This document shows positions 1 to 7,858 of a stretch of DNA of 40,205 nucleotides, one piece after another. The stretch is from CADCWK01 sp964244115 (lineage in GTDB: Bacteria; Chloroflexota; Chloroflexia; Thermomicrobiales; UBA6265). Under the pieces are notes generated by a model. It did not search any database, had not been told where the DNA came from, and saw nothing but the letters and a program-made list of their open reading frames with translations. The translations under genes were made by a program, and so were the position numbers. The DNA lies in assembly GCA_964244115.1 (NCBI GenBank), contig CAXTHM010000033.1, positions 1 through 40,205 of the forward strand, given 5' to 3'. Position 1 is the first letter of the stretch; every line of letters starts with the position of its first letter.

Positions 1-1070
1 GCGAGGCGGGGACGGACGTTACTCTCAAGGTCGGCGATACCGGTCTGAACGGCGCAGAGCGCCTGGTGGATGTCGCCGAGCTCCCAGCCCGGCAACCACT
101 GGCCGAGGGTCTCGACGCCGGCACGGTAGGTGACGAAATCCTGTTGGCCGGCATGGAGCAGCAGGGCGTCCCTCCAGAGACCGAGGACCGTCTCCAGGTC
201 GGCGAAGACCTCCTCCCGCCCCTTCGTGAAGCCGTCGCCGACCCGCAGCGCCGTGACCAGCCGATCGTAGGCGGAGGAGCCGATCCAGGCCAGCCCGCGA
301 TCGACGGCGGCCTGCTGCCGGGTGACGACATCGCCGTCCCGTGCGGCCCGGACCGCCCAGCCGGGGCGGCCGCCGGACAGCCCGGCCAGCGTCAGGGCCT
401 CGTCGGACCCGACGCCGGTCCGTTCGAGCAGCTCCGTCGTCACCGCCCGGGCGACTGGCCGCAGCTCGACGACCTGGCAGCGGGAGCGGATCGTCGGGAG
501 CAGCGCGTTGACGTCGTCGGAGAGCAGCATCAGGACCAGGTAGCCCGGCGGCTCCTCCAGCGTCTTGAGCAGCGCCTCCTGGGCGACGCCCTGGAGCGTC
601 TCGGCGTCGTCGATCATCGTCACGCGCCAGGCCGACTCCATCGGTCGGAGCGACGCCAGGGCCGTCACCTCCCGGATCGTCTCGATCGTCAGCGACGTGT
701 TCTGGCGGTTGGCCTTCTCCGCCGTCGCGGCCTGGCTGGCCAGGCTGATCCGCTGGACGTCCGGGTGGACGCCACGGCCGATCTTGGCGCAGCTCCGGCA
801 GACGCCACAGGCGACGCCCGGCGCCGGCGGCGTCAGGCAGGTCAGCGCCTGGGCGAAGGCCATCGCCAGCGTCCGCTTGCCGATCCCCGGCGGGCCGGCG
901 ACGAGGTAGGCGTGGCGGACGTGGCCGGAGGCGATCGAGCCGCGCAGGTCGGCGACGGCGGCATCGTGGCCCCAGACCCGCCAGTCATGGCCCGGTGCGC
1001 GGGGGATCGGCGGTCGCGGCGCGGCCGGGATCGTCTCGGCGGGCGCCTTCCGGGTGCGGCGAGCGACCAT
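1..1070 (-). CDS. holB: DNA polymerase III delta-prime subunit (partial, C-terminus beyond window)
   Basis: Clamp-loader AAA+ subunit that helps open the sliding clamp during replication. The minus strand reads from ATG at 1070 to the window edge (about 356 codons) without a stop. Visible features: Walker A GPPGIGK at residues 59-65; a four-cysteine zinc module ending in CGVCRSCAKIGRGVHPD; a conserved LLKTLEEPP segment; and the SRC (arginine-finger) motif in IRSRCQ. These are the family hallmarks, in order. A DnaX gamma/tau subunit shares the motifs, but the diverged C-terminal half and lack of a long tail favour HolB. The start lies one base after the stop of the NERD-like gene upstream, so the two are probably cotranscribed. 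The N-terminal 28 residues before the AAA+ core are proline- and arginine-rich and variable in this family. Confidence 0.9.
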   Translation of the reverse strand, partial: MVARRTRKAPAETIPAAPRPPIPRAPGHDWRVWGHDAAVADLRGSIASGHVRHAYLVAGPPGIGKRTLAMAFAQALTCLTPPAPGVACGVCRSCAKIGRGVHPDVQRISLASQAATAEKANRQNTSLTIETIREVTALASLRPMESAWRVTMIDDAETLQGVAQEALLKTLEEPPGYLVLMLLSDDVNALLPTIRSRCQVVELRPVARAVTTELLERTGVGSDEALTLAGLSGGRPGWAVRAARDGDVVTRQQAAVDRGLAWIGSSAYDRLVTALRVGDGFTKGREEVFADLETVLGLWRDALLLHAGQQDFVTYRAGVETLGQWLPGWELGDIHQALCAVQTGIADLESNVRPRL

Positions 1071-1071
1071 C

Positions 1072-1821
1072 TCAGGCGGCCCGGCGCTTGACCGGCCGGC
1101 GCCGGGCGGTGGCCGGGGCGTTCTCGACCGTGCCACCGACGCCGAGCAGGTCGACGAGGCGCTGGCGATCGGCGGGCTTCAGGGCGTCCTCGACCGGCTC
1201 CTCCTGGACGAACCGGGCCAGCTCGTCCGGCAGCACGATCGGGTAGTCGGGTCCCTCGGCGGCGATCGACGTGCGCGGGTCGACGAAGACGATGGCGCCG
1301 TGGATCTCGGCCTCGTACTCCTGCCCCTTGAGGTACTGCTCGACGGTGTTGACGGCGACATCGGTCTCGACGGAGGGGTTGCCGAGCTGCGGGCCGCTGA
1401 GGCCGAACAGGCGGCGGAGGCCGAAGCCGCCCTGGCGCCAGCGCCGGCCCTTGACGGTGACCTCGCCGAAGAACTCCTTGGCGGTCAGGACCATGACGCC
1501 GCCGGGGAAGACGAGGACGTGCTCGACGACGCGGCGGCCGAGCCTGGCGTAGTGGATCAGGGTGTACTGGTCACCGAGCGCCGCCAGGTTGCGGTCCAGC
1601 ACCTGGTCGTTGCGGACGGGACGGCTCCACTTGGTGATGTCGCGCATGCCCTGGCTGAAGATGATGAAGCCGAGGATGAGCAGGACGTAGGAGAAGATGA
1701 AGGTGCTGGGGAAGAGGGTCAGGGCGAACGTCGACATCAGGATGGCGAAGCCGCCGATCGCGCCGAGCCGCGCGTTCCGCTTCTTCGTCTTGACGTACTC
1801 GGCATTCCGAATGATGCGCAT
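1072..1821 (-). CDS. NERD-like domain membrane protein
   Basis: A 249-residue protein of unknown role. ATG at 1821 gives a basic N-terminus (MRIIRNAEYVKTKKRNARLG) followed by two closely spaced membrane helices at about residues 20-58. The soluble part contains LIHYARLGRRVVEHVLVFPG and GVMVLTAKEFFGEVTVKG, which resemble the NERD (nuclease-related) fold: a buried strand, 'GV.V.. .K...G.V', in place of a classical catalytic site. The family's usual glutamate before the lysine is replaced (LTAKEFF), so nuclease activity is doubtful. The reading frame stays open upstream to 1968, but that extension looks non-coding. First gene of a tight pair with holB. The assignment rests on pattern similarity only. 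Confidence 0.72.
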   Translation of the reverse strand: MRIIRNAEYVKTKKRNARLGAIGGFAILMSTFALTLFPSTFIFSYVLLILGFIIFSQGMRDITKWSRPVRNDQVLDRNLAALGDQYTLIHYARLGRRVVEHVLVFPGGVMVLTAKEFFGEVTVKGRRWRQGGFGLRRLFGLSGPQLGNPSVETDVAVNTVEQYLKGQEYEAEIHGAIVFVDPRTSIAAEGPDYPIVLPDELARFVQEEPVEDALKPADRQRLVDLLGVGGTVENAPATARRRPVKRRAA

Positions 1822-2114
1822 CGAGGGACCCCGGCGGGATGATCCGCGTGACGACAGAACAGGCTGTGGAACTCGCGGGGCAGTGTACCAGAGACCCCAT
1901 CCCACCCCGATGATCGCCTCGGCCGCGGTTCCGACATCCGTCGGAATGGCCATGTCCATCGAGGTCACCGACCGGAATCCGACGCACTCGACGTGCTGAC
2001 AAGCCCAACCGCCGCCGCAGCCATCGCAGCTTGATCATCTCATCAGGGGCACCGCTCACCTATCCCGTTGTGGGTGACGCATGTTTTTGTGTGAAGGGGC
2101 GATGTGCGCTTCTC

Positions 2115-2170
2115 GTAGGGGCGACGCTTGCGAGCCCGGCCGCCGCAGCGGCCTTCGCCGTCAGGCGAGA
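2115..2170 (+). repeat. REP sequence, left end of RAYT element 1
   Basis: GTAG tetranucleotide at 2115-2118, imperfect hairpin, GGCCGC palindrome, then a second short stem (TTCGCCGTCAGGCGA). The TGA stop of the transposase reading frame falls inside this last stem (2161-2163), as it does in copy 2. GTAG next to a hairpin is the recognition signature of REP sequences processed by RAYT enzymes in enterobacteria. Confidence 0.8.
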
Positions 2171-2697
2171 CTGCGCTCGCCATCGGTACCGTTCGATGTC
2201 ATCCGTGATGCGGCCCACCGCGCCGGGTTCTCCTTGATGCACCACTCGATCTGACGCATCTCATCGTCGGACCGCACCACGCGGTCGTGAAAGCCGCGCT
2301 GCCAGAGCGACCCAGACCATTGGGTTCACTCGTCCAGATGTCTCACCTGATGGCTGGCAATGGACTTGAAGACGTTGACGATCCGACCCAGCGCGGGAGG
2401 TAGCTGGACCGCATCCACATCTGGGGCAAGCGCCAATAGGCCGTGGACGTGATCGGGCATGGCGATGAAGGCAATCGATTCGAGGCTCCGGAATCTATCC
2501 GGCAGGTGGTCCCAGGTCTCGCCAACCGACCAGCCGACGCGGGATGGATGCAGGCGCCCGGTGTCATCGACGTGACCAAGCAGTGGTCTTCGGTCGGCAG
2601 TGCAGATGGTGACGAAGTAGACGCCGGGTGTGCGATAGTCGTAGCCCGTCCAGCGCAGCGGCTTTCGTCGGGTAGGAGACGAATCCGAAAGGTCCAT
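2161..2697 (-). pseudogene. REP-associated tyrosine transposase (RAYT), nonsense-mutated
   Basis: Y1-type HUH single-strand transposase that in known systems cuts and joins REP DNA. Start ATG 2697 follows GGAG with a 6-base spacer, the same arrangement and the same 16-residue lead-in (to RRKPL.W) as the intact copy at 7848-8384. Motifs: TGYDYRTPGVYFVTICTA, the HUH motif in MPDHVHGLLAL, and RIVNVFKS. At 2326-2328 the frame hits TGA where the intact copy has CGA (Arg). The frame then continues unbroken and recognisable (GSLWQRGFHDRVVRSDDEM, IEWCIKENPARW) to the TGA at 2161. A single C-to-T change therefore truncates the enzyme to about 123 residues and removes its C-terminal part. Conserved flanks suggest the loss is recent. 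Confidence 0.85.
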
Positions 2698-2770
2698 AGG
2701 TAGCTCCATCGGTACCAAATGATGGCAGCACAACGAGACGGGCCATAGGCGAATAGACGGTCTGTGAGCG

Positions 2771-2832
2771 CGATTATCGCCCTGCGGGGCGATGGCCGCT
2801 ACGGCGGCCGGGCTCGCAAGCGTCGCCCCTAC
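2771..2832 (-). repeat. REP sequence, right end of RAYT element 1
   Basis: Inverted partner of the REP at 2115. Reading + strand it carries the hairpin ATCGCCCTGCGGGGCGAT, the GGCCGCTACGGCGGCC palindrome (one base off perfect) and the terminal CCCCTAC, so GTAG sits at the outer edge on the minus strand. Confidence 0.8.
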
Positions 2833-2865
2833 ATGAAGACCGCCGAACTCCGCGATACACCATGG

Positions 2866-3396
2866 TCAATCGGGAGTCGACTTTCCTGGCTCCGGACCAT
2901 CGTCCGTGTCCCGCACCGTGGCCGGATCAATGCCAAGTTCGTCCATGAGATCACGCAAGCTGATCGTCTCGCCCGCGTGGTACTCGCGCAGCGCCTCCGC
3001 CGCCAGCGCGTCGAGCATCGTCGCCAGCGGGTTGACCGCCTTGACGACCCGGACGGTCGGCACGTCGCCGTGCTCGTCATCGACGTTCAGGAACACCGAA
3101 TCGCCCGGACCGACGTGGATCGCGTCGCGGACCGCCTTCGGCAGGCTGAACCGGTTCTTGCTGTCCAGTTGCCCGACGACCGCCAGACGGTCACCCGCCG
3201 GTCCGCCCGTTCGCGATCTCGATCGCGTCCCCTGCTCGCCGCCCTGAGACGTCTCGGGGGTGGTCTCCTGCCGATGCTGTCCCACTCCCCGGGCACCGGG
3301 ATACGACGAAGCGGGGCATGCGGCCCGGCGCGCGGCGGCCTTCCGACCGATGCGCCCGATCGTCGAGGGTCCCGCGGATGGTCGGTGCGCCTTCAT
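2866..3396 (-). CDS. AbrB/MazE/SpoVT-family DNA-binding protein
   Basis: A 176-residue protein with a swapped-hairpin AbrB-type domain in its middle: VVGQLDSKNRFSLPKAVRDA, then IHVGPGDSVFLNVD. The 'D.k.R..lPk..r..l...pGd.v.l' pattern is diagnostic. The N-terminal 70 or so residues are basic and low-complexity; the C-terminal tail is helical and acidic (SLRDLMDELGIDP). ATG 3396 has GAAAGG about 8 bases upstream. AbrB-fold proteins are either antitoxins or global regulators. No toxin-sized gene follows it (the next downstream feature is the RAYT element), so this is a lone regulator or an orphaned antitoxin. The target is unknown. Confidence 0.75.
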   Translation of the reverse strand: MKAHRPSAGPSTIGRIGRKAAARRAACPASSYPGARGVGQHRQETTPETSQGGEQGTRSRSRTGGPAGDRLAVVGQLDSKNRFSLPKAVRDAIHVGPGDSVFLNVDDEHGDVPTVRVVKAVNPLATMLDALAAEALREYHAGETISLRDLMDELGIDPATVRDTDDGPEPGKSTPD

Positions 3397-3718
3397 GGTC
3401 GATACCTTTCGATACGCGGCGAGTGGGATCATCCCACCGACAGCATACGACAACCTTCCCTCGGTGGGCACTACGAGGATGGTGGCCGTGCCGGAGCAAC
3501 GGTCCTGTCAGGGCGTCAAGGGCAAGAGCGCGTTGCCTTACCGGCGGGGTTCCAGGAGCCTCTTGAACCCCGGCGCGCAAGCCACCTGGCAACGCGAGCG
3601 TGGTCAGCGCCCGATGTCCCGACAGAGATGCCGAGCGAAGAGACATGCGCGACGTTGGTTGCCCCGGAGCAGCCCCGTCTCTATCCCCGACCTGGGGGAC
3701 CCGTGGTCCATTCACCGC
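3397..3718. other. Intergenic stretch without a recognisable gene
   Basis: GC-rich sequence between the AbrB-like gene and the LacI debris. I see no convincing gene, tRNA or strong hairpin. The promoter of the AbrB-like gene should lie in the first 100 bases. Confidence 0.5.
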
Positions 3719-4066
3719 TGAAGCGACGGCCAGCCGCCACGGGTTCGCCATGCGGCCCAAGGCGGGAACCCGGGCAACTCCGTCTGGTGGTGATCGGCGT
3801 CATGGTGATCGGCGCCCTCCGTGCCGTCCGGGCTGGGGTCTCCGGGGCTCGGACGACCTCTCGATCGTCGTGATCGACGGCCCCGCCTGGGGAGATCTGG
3901 TCGACTCGCCGCTGACATCGCGGGCGCAGCCCATCCAGCAGATGGCGGAGGCGGCGATCGATCTGCTCTGCGTGCCCATCGTGGCCAGCCCGGACGGGCA
4001 GGGTTCAGATCATCGACCCGGGCTGCCGATCCGACCTGGCGAAGCGCCGAAGTCCATCAGTCCCGC
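3719..4066 (+). pseudogene. LacI/GalR-family regulator remnant (C-terminal effector domain)
   Basis: Frameshifted pieces of the sugar-binding half of a LacI-type repressor. Around 3790-3840 one frame reads VMVIGALRAVRAGV, matching the family's 'AiGAlrAl.e.G'. The reading then shifts, and from about 3853 another frame reads DLSIVVIDGPAWGDLVDSPL followed by TSRAQPIQQMAEAAIDLL, matching 'DlSvvGfDd.pwa.l..PpLTtv.qp..elG..Av.lL'. No helix-turn-helix half is visible upstream. At least one and probably two frameshifts, plus the missing N-terminus, make this a decayed fragment. It converges on the DUF2085 gene, whose stop is at 4074. Confidence 0.55.
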
Positions 4067-4073
4067 CGCCAGA

Positions 4074-4913
4074 TCAATGCACCGGGAGCGGCAGCCCGGT
4101 GCTGACCTCGGCCAGCAGCCGGGCGCCGCTGATCGTCGCCATGACCAACACCCCGAGGACGAGCGCCGTCACCGCCGGCCGCTGGAGGTCGGCAAAGGTG
4201 CCGAACCGCCCCTCCTGCCGCCGAGCCATCACGACGCCGACCAGCGTGACGGTCGAGACGACGATCACTGCCGAGACCAGCAGCCCCGTCACGACCAGCC
4301 CGTAGGCCCAGCCCGGCGCGACGAGGATGCCGCCGGCGACAAGCAGCCCGAGCCCGACCATCCCGGCGACGTCGCCCCAACTGCCGACCGCCGCCGACCG
4401 CTCCCGGGGCGAGCGCCAGAGCGTCCCGGCGACGAGATACGTCAGCACCGCCGCCAGCGTCACGCCGGCCAGCACTCCGGTCCCGAGCCGGAGCAGGTTG
4501 TGGGGCGCGTACGGGTGCGGCAGCCCGAGGTCGAGCAGCAGCGAGTTCATCCCATCCACGCCCATCGCGGCGATGAACGCCAGCAGCGTGGCGGCGACCG
4601 GCCAGGACGGTAGCGCCGCCGACGCCAGCCGACGCCGCCAGACCAGCCAGGTGCAGGCAACGGCGAACCCGCTGTAGATCCCCGTCATCCGGGCATCGAA
4701 CGGCAGCGGCTGCCCGCCGATCGCGAAGGTATGGGTCGGCGTCTGGGCGCAGAGCCCGTGGAGCGCGAGGTGGGCCTTAGTCGCGAACGTCCCGGGCGCG
4801 ACGACGAACAGCGCCGCGAGGACCAGCACCGCGACCGTGAAGACCCCGCCCGGCAGCCACGCGAACGGCTCCCGCGTCACGGCGGGCCGGCGGGTCGTGG
4901 ATAGCTGGACCAA
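4074..4913 (-). CDS. DUF2085 family membrane protein
   Basis: A 279-residue polytopic membrane protein of unknown function, with about eight hydrophobic segments. The family signature is LHGLCAQTPTHTFAIGG, then PLPFDARMTGIYSGF, corresponding to 'CHq.p.RSf.. .g...P.CaR.tGiY.G'. The second conserved cysteine of that pattern is here PFDAR, so part of a possible metal or disulfide site is missing. I chose TTG at 4913 because GGGAGG lies five bases upstream. A GTG two codons earlier overlaps that Shine-Dalgarno sequence, and the open frame to 5012 lacks coding character. Probably transcribed alone. Confidence 0.75.
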   Translation of the reverse strand: MVQLSTTRRPAVTREPFAWLPGGVFTVAVLVLAALFVVAPGTFATKAHLALHGLCAQTPTHTFAIGGQPLPFDARMTGIYSGFAVACTWLVWRRRLASAALPSWPVAATLLAFIAAMGVDGMNSLLLDLGLPHPYAPHNLLRLGTGVLAGVTLAAVLTYLVAGTLWRSPRERSAAVGSWGDVAGMVGLGLLVAGGILVAPGWAYGLVVTGLLVSAVIVVSTVTLVGVVMARRQEGRFGTFADLQRPAVTALVLGVLVMATISGARLLAEVSTGLPLPVH

Positions 4914-5401
4914 CGGCACCTCCCGATCACGATGTACTGCTGATCCTGCCGATCCGAAGCAGTGACGGTGCCGTCGACCGATCGTGTTCCGGGCGCTGAG
5001 GCCGCCCGGCAACCCCGAAATCCACCAAGGGGGGGCGTTATCGCATCTGGGCAGGTATCGAATCTGTTCCAGCGCCCAATCTGCTTGGGAACCGCCACAA
5101 CCATGAGCCCGACGTCGCGTTGCCGGGCGGCTTCAGCGCCCGGTCATCTCGGGCCGCCCCGACGAGGACGAGCCTTCCAGACAGTATAGTGTGGCGGCTC
5201 TGGCTGAACCCTCGATCCGGGTCGCGGCCCCACCCATCACAGGAAGGCGAAGCCGACCAGCATGAGCCCCTCTCCATCCGCATCCGCAGATGCGAGATGC
5301 GAGATGCGAGATGGGGAGGGGTTGGGGTGGGGCCGGCTCGCCACAGCCCTACTCGATAGATGACCGCTTACGCCCGCACCCCCCACAAGGAGCCGTCCCC
5401 G
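4914..5401. other. Divergent intergenic region between DUF2085 and PAP2 genes
   Basis: No gene is supported. It holds a candidate -10 box TATAGT at 5185-5190 facing the PAP2 gene, with no clear -35, and a GC-rich palindromic repeat described separately at 5267-5332. Confidence 0.4.
5267..5332. repeat. CCCCTC..CCATCCG palindromic repeat with a 7-bp tandem inside
   Basis: Starts GCCCCTCTCCATCCGC and closes with GATGGGGAGGGG and a GGGGTGGGG tail, the same frame as the repeat at 15627-15680. Its loop contains the heptamer GATGCGA repeated three and a half times (5289-5313). This copy is between divergent genes, so it is not serving as a terminator of either neighbour. Confidence 0.6.
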
Positions 5402-6184
5402 GTGAACCTGCTCGATCGCGCCCGCCCCGCCCGTTCCGCCGTCCCCGCATCCCTCCAGGGCCTCGCCGCCCAACCCCAGGCGGCGTCCGAGCGCCGGCGT
5501 GACGCGGCGGATCGGCTGACCGTTCCGACATCCGACGTGCTGCTCCGGGGTCAGCGGGGCGTCTGGTTCGTCGTCGTCGCGCTGACTGGCTTCGCCATCC
5601 TTTTCGCCCTCGTCAAGAAGCGCCGCACCACGGCGGCTGACATCGCGATCACGATGCGGGTTCAGCGCCAGCGGCGGCCGGCGATCCGGCGGCTGATGGG
5701 CACGGTCTCCTGGCCGGGCTTCCCGCCGCAGAGTCGGCTGATCCCGCCACTCGTGGCCGGGCTGTTCTGGCTGTTCGGGCTCCGGCTGGAGGCGGTCTTC
5801 CAGCTCGCCGGCTGGGGCACGACCGGGCTGTCGTTCGTCTTCAAGAAGTTCATGCGCCGCCCCAGGCCCGAGCACCCCGAGATCCGGGTCGCGATCGCCA
5901 ACATCGGCGGCAGCAGCTTCCCCAGCGGCCACGTCCTCGGCTACGTCGGCGTCTACGGAATGCTGGCCTACCTCGCCAACGCCCTGATCCGGCCGGCCGC
6001 GCTCCGCCGCGCCGTCGTCGCCGGGCTGACCGGGTTGATCGCGCTGGTCGGCCCGAGCCGGATCTACCTGGGCCACCACTGGTTCACCGATGTCCTCGCC
6101 TCATACCTGCTCGGCACGTCGTACCTGCTCGGTCTGACCACGCTCTACCGCCGGATCAAGGCCCACCGCGCCGACGTGGCCTGA
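5402..6184 (+). CDS. PAP2-family phosphatase (membrane)
   Basis: Integral membrane phosphatase of the phosphatidic acid phosphatase type 2 / undecaprenyl-pyrophosphate phosphatase family. All three catalytic motifs are present: KKFMRRPRP (motif 1), SSFPSGH (motif 2, catalytic-site His) and SRIYLGHHWFTDV (motif 3, nucleophile His and Asp). Five to six hydrophobic segments are spaced as in the family. GTG at 5402 is preferred because AAGGAG precedes it by nine bases; the in-frame ATG at 5360 has no Shine-Dalgarno sequence. It lies 60 bp upstream of a lipid kinase, an arrangement that fits a phosphatidate/diacylglycerol cycling pair. Confidence 0.9.
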   Translation: MNLLDRARPARSAVPASLQGLAAQPQAASERRRDAADRLTVPTSDVLLRGQRGVWFVVVALTGFAILFALVKKRRTTAADIAITMRVQRQRRPAIRRLMGTVSWPGFPPQSRLIPPLVAGLFWLFGLRLEAVFQLAGWGTTGLSFVFKKFMRRPRPEHPEIRVAIANIGGSSFPSGHVLGYVGVYGMLAYLANALIRPAALRRAVVAGLTGLIALVGPSRIYLGHHWFTDVLASYLLGTSYLLGLTTLYRRIKAHRADVA

Positions 6185-6244
6185 CCGGCACGTCCTCCGC
6201 TCTCGCTCACGGCACGTCCCGGCCTCCGACCCCGAGGACTCCCG

Positions 6245-7306
6245 ATGCCCCGACCCGACCGACCGGATGGCGCCCCGGATGACACGCGGGACGTCCCGGA
6301 GCAGGACACGATCGACCAGGCGACCGATGCGACCCGCCGGACGGGCAGGCTCGACCGCCGGGTCCGGGTGATCCTCAACCCGAACGCCGGCAGCAAGGCC
6401 GGGATCTCGACCAATGTCAGCGATCCCGAACACCTGCTCCGATCGCTGATGGCCGAGCACGACCTTGGCGACGACTTGGTCGTGACGCAGTCCGAGGAGG
6501 AGGCGATCGCGGCGACGCGCGACGCGGTCCGTCAGGGCTTCGGCACCGTCGCGGCGGCCGGCGGCGACGGCACCGTCGGCGCGATCGCCCACGAACTGCT
6601 CCACACGCGGACCGCGCTCGGCATCCTGCCGCTGGGCAGCGTGATGAACATCGCCCGGATGCTCGATCTTCCCCGCGACCTCGCTGAGGCGGCGCGGGCG
6701 ATCGCCGACGCCAGGTCCCGTGACAGCGTCCGGATCATCGATGTCGGCCAGGCCAACGATGTCGTGTTCTTCGAGGCCGGCTCGGTCGGGATGAACGCCG
6801 CCGTCTTCCGGGAGNNNNNNNNNNGGTTCGGCGACGGCGACTGGCGGGCGCTGTTCTCCGCCGCCTGGGTCGCCTTCCGCTACCGCCCGGCCCGGATGAC
6901 GATCCGGCTGGACGACCGCTCGATCTCCACCCGGGCGTTGATGGTCGCGATCGCCAACGGGCCGTACACCGGGATCGGCTTCACCGTCGCGCCCGGCGCC
7001 GACCTGGAGGACGGCCTGTTCGATGTCCGCCTGTTCCGCCGGTTCTCGCGCTGGGACCTGTTCAGCCACTTCCGCGAGATCGCCTTCGGCCGCCGCGCCT
7101 ACGCGCCCGAGATCGAGACGTACCGGTCGCGCGAGGTCCACATCACCAGTGCCTCGCGCCTCCCGGCCCGAGCCGACGCCCACGACCTCGGCCACACCCC
7201 GGTCACGTACACCGTCGTCCCCGCCGCCCTCCGCATCGTCAGCCCCATCCCGCCCCCCGGTCATGAAGCCGCCGGGAAGGACCCCGAGTTGACGGACGTC
7301 GGGTAG
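6245..7306 (+). CDS. Diacylglycerol kinase catalytic-domain lipid kinase
   Basis: A 353-residue lipid kinase of the DAGK/YegS type, expected to phosphorylate diacylglycerol or a similar lipid with ATP. Motifs: NPNAGS (residues 45-50), the ATP-binding AAAGGDGTVGA with GGDGT at 106-110, and GILPLGSVMNIAR (126-138) where most members have PlGTaNdfAr. The C-terminal beta-sandwich is present (GPYTGIGFTVAPGADLEDG). GAGGACTCCCG precedes ATG 6245. The ten-N gap at 6815-6824 falls inside; reading happens to stay in frame across it, but true gap length is unknown, so a few residues around 190-194 are undetermined. Follows the PAP2 phosphatase gene, probably in one operon. Confidence 0.9.
   Translation: MPRPDRPDGAPDDTRDVPEQDTIDQATDATRRTGRLDRRVRVILNPNAGSKAGISTNVSDPEHLLRSLMAEHDLGDDLVVTQSEEEAIAATRDAVRQGFGTVAAAGGDGTVGAIAHELLHTRTALGILPLGSVMNIARMLDLPRDLAEAARAIADARSRDSVRIIDVGQANDVVFFEAGSVGMNAAVFREXXXXFGDGDWRALFSAAWVAFRYRPARMTIRLDDRSISTRALMVAIANGPYTGIGFTVAPGADLEDGLFDVRLFRRFSRWDLFSHFREIAFGRRAYAPEIETYRSREVHITSASRLPARADAHDLGHTPVTYTVVPAALRIVSPIPPPGHEAAGKDPELTDVG
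6815..6824. other. Assembly gap (10 N) inside lipid kinase gene
   Basis: Ten consecutive N. Two other gaps in the window have the same nominal length, so the number is a scaffolding placeholder. Confidence 0.95.
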
Positions 7307-7337
7307 TCCAATCGGTTCCAGAGTGAGATCGATTCGA

Positions 7338-7739
7338 TCAGGATGCCTTGAGGGCCATCACCACCGCGTCGGGTGAATGGGCGATGACGCGCAGAAATGA
7401 GCGTGCCGTCGTGTCGGGTTCGCTCCGACCCTGCTCCCAGTCTCTCAGAGTGCCCAATGGGATCTGGAATCGGTCGGCGAATTGCCCCTGAGTGAGGCGC
7501 AATCGGAGCCGTAATGCGCGGACATCCGAGACCGGACGCAGCCGCGAGAGTTGCTCGTCCGTCAGCAGCGGTGCGTCCGGATCGCTGGCAGCACTGGCCT
7601 CGATCTCGTTGTCGGTCATTTGCGCCAGACGCTCCCAGTCCGTCAATGGCTGATCGAGTCCCGGATCGCTGGTCAGTACCACCGGGGTGCCGTCCTCATC
7701 GAACCGGATCGTGGCCCTGGTCATACCTGCGTCGCTCAT
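7338..7739 (-). CDS. XRE-type helix-turn-helix protein, HigA2-like
   Basis: A 133-residue protein. The C-terminal half is a helix-turn-helix: ALRLRLRLTQGQFADRFQIP, then LGTLRDWEQGRSEPD and ARSFLRVIAHSPDAV. This is the pattern of HigA2/NadS-like antitoxins that repress their own operon. The N-terminal half (residues 1-60) is acidic with an 'MTDNEIEASAASDPDAP' segment, reminiscent of antitoxins that wrap their toxin. No toxin gene is adjacent: upstream is RAYT element 2, whose left end lies 62 bp before the start. Either the toxin was lost or this is a stand-alone regulator. ATG 7739 has GAAAGG nine bases upstream; ATG 7724 is an alternative. Confidence 0.75.
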   Translation of the reverse strand: MSDAGMTRATIRFDEDGTPVVLTSDPGLDQPLTDWERLAQMTDNEIEASAASDPDAPLLTDEQLSRLRPVSDVRALRLRLRLTQGQFADRFQIPLGTLRDWEQGRSEPDTTARSFLRVIAHSPDAVVMALKAS

Positions 7740-7801
7740 TCCGACTGGCCTTTCGTGCCGAGATGATTCTGCGAATGCCATCGTCCCGTTCGAAGTCGTT
7801 T

Positions 7802-7858
7802 GTAGGGGCGACGCTTGCGAGCCCGGCCGCCGCAGCGGCCTTCGCCGTCAGGCGAGAC
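7802..7858 (+). repeat. REP sequence, left end of RAYT element 2
   Basis: GTAG, imperfect hairpin, GGCCGCCGCAGCGGCC palindrome and the TTCGCCGTCAGGCGA stem, identical to the left REP of element 1 over about 55 bases. The stop codon of the transposase (7848-7850) lies within it. Confidence 0.82.

Larger units (their letters stand above)
2115..2832. mobile_element. RAYT/REP element, copy 1 (718 bp)
   Basis: A RAYT transposase pseudogene bracketed by two REP copies in inverted orientation. The left end begins with GTAG followed by an imperfect hairpin (GGGC-GA-CGC TT GCG-AG-CCC) and the palindrome GGCCGCCGCAGCGGCC. The right end is the reverse complement, ending CCCCTAC. Outer ends that match to about 40 bp and a gene of the REP-associated transposase family define a mobile unit rather than scattered repeats. 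A second, equally organised copy lies at 7802-8505 and a gene-less pair at 15354-15575. Confidence 0.85.
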
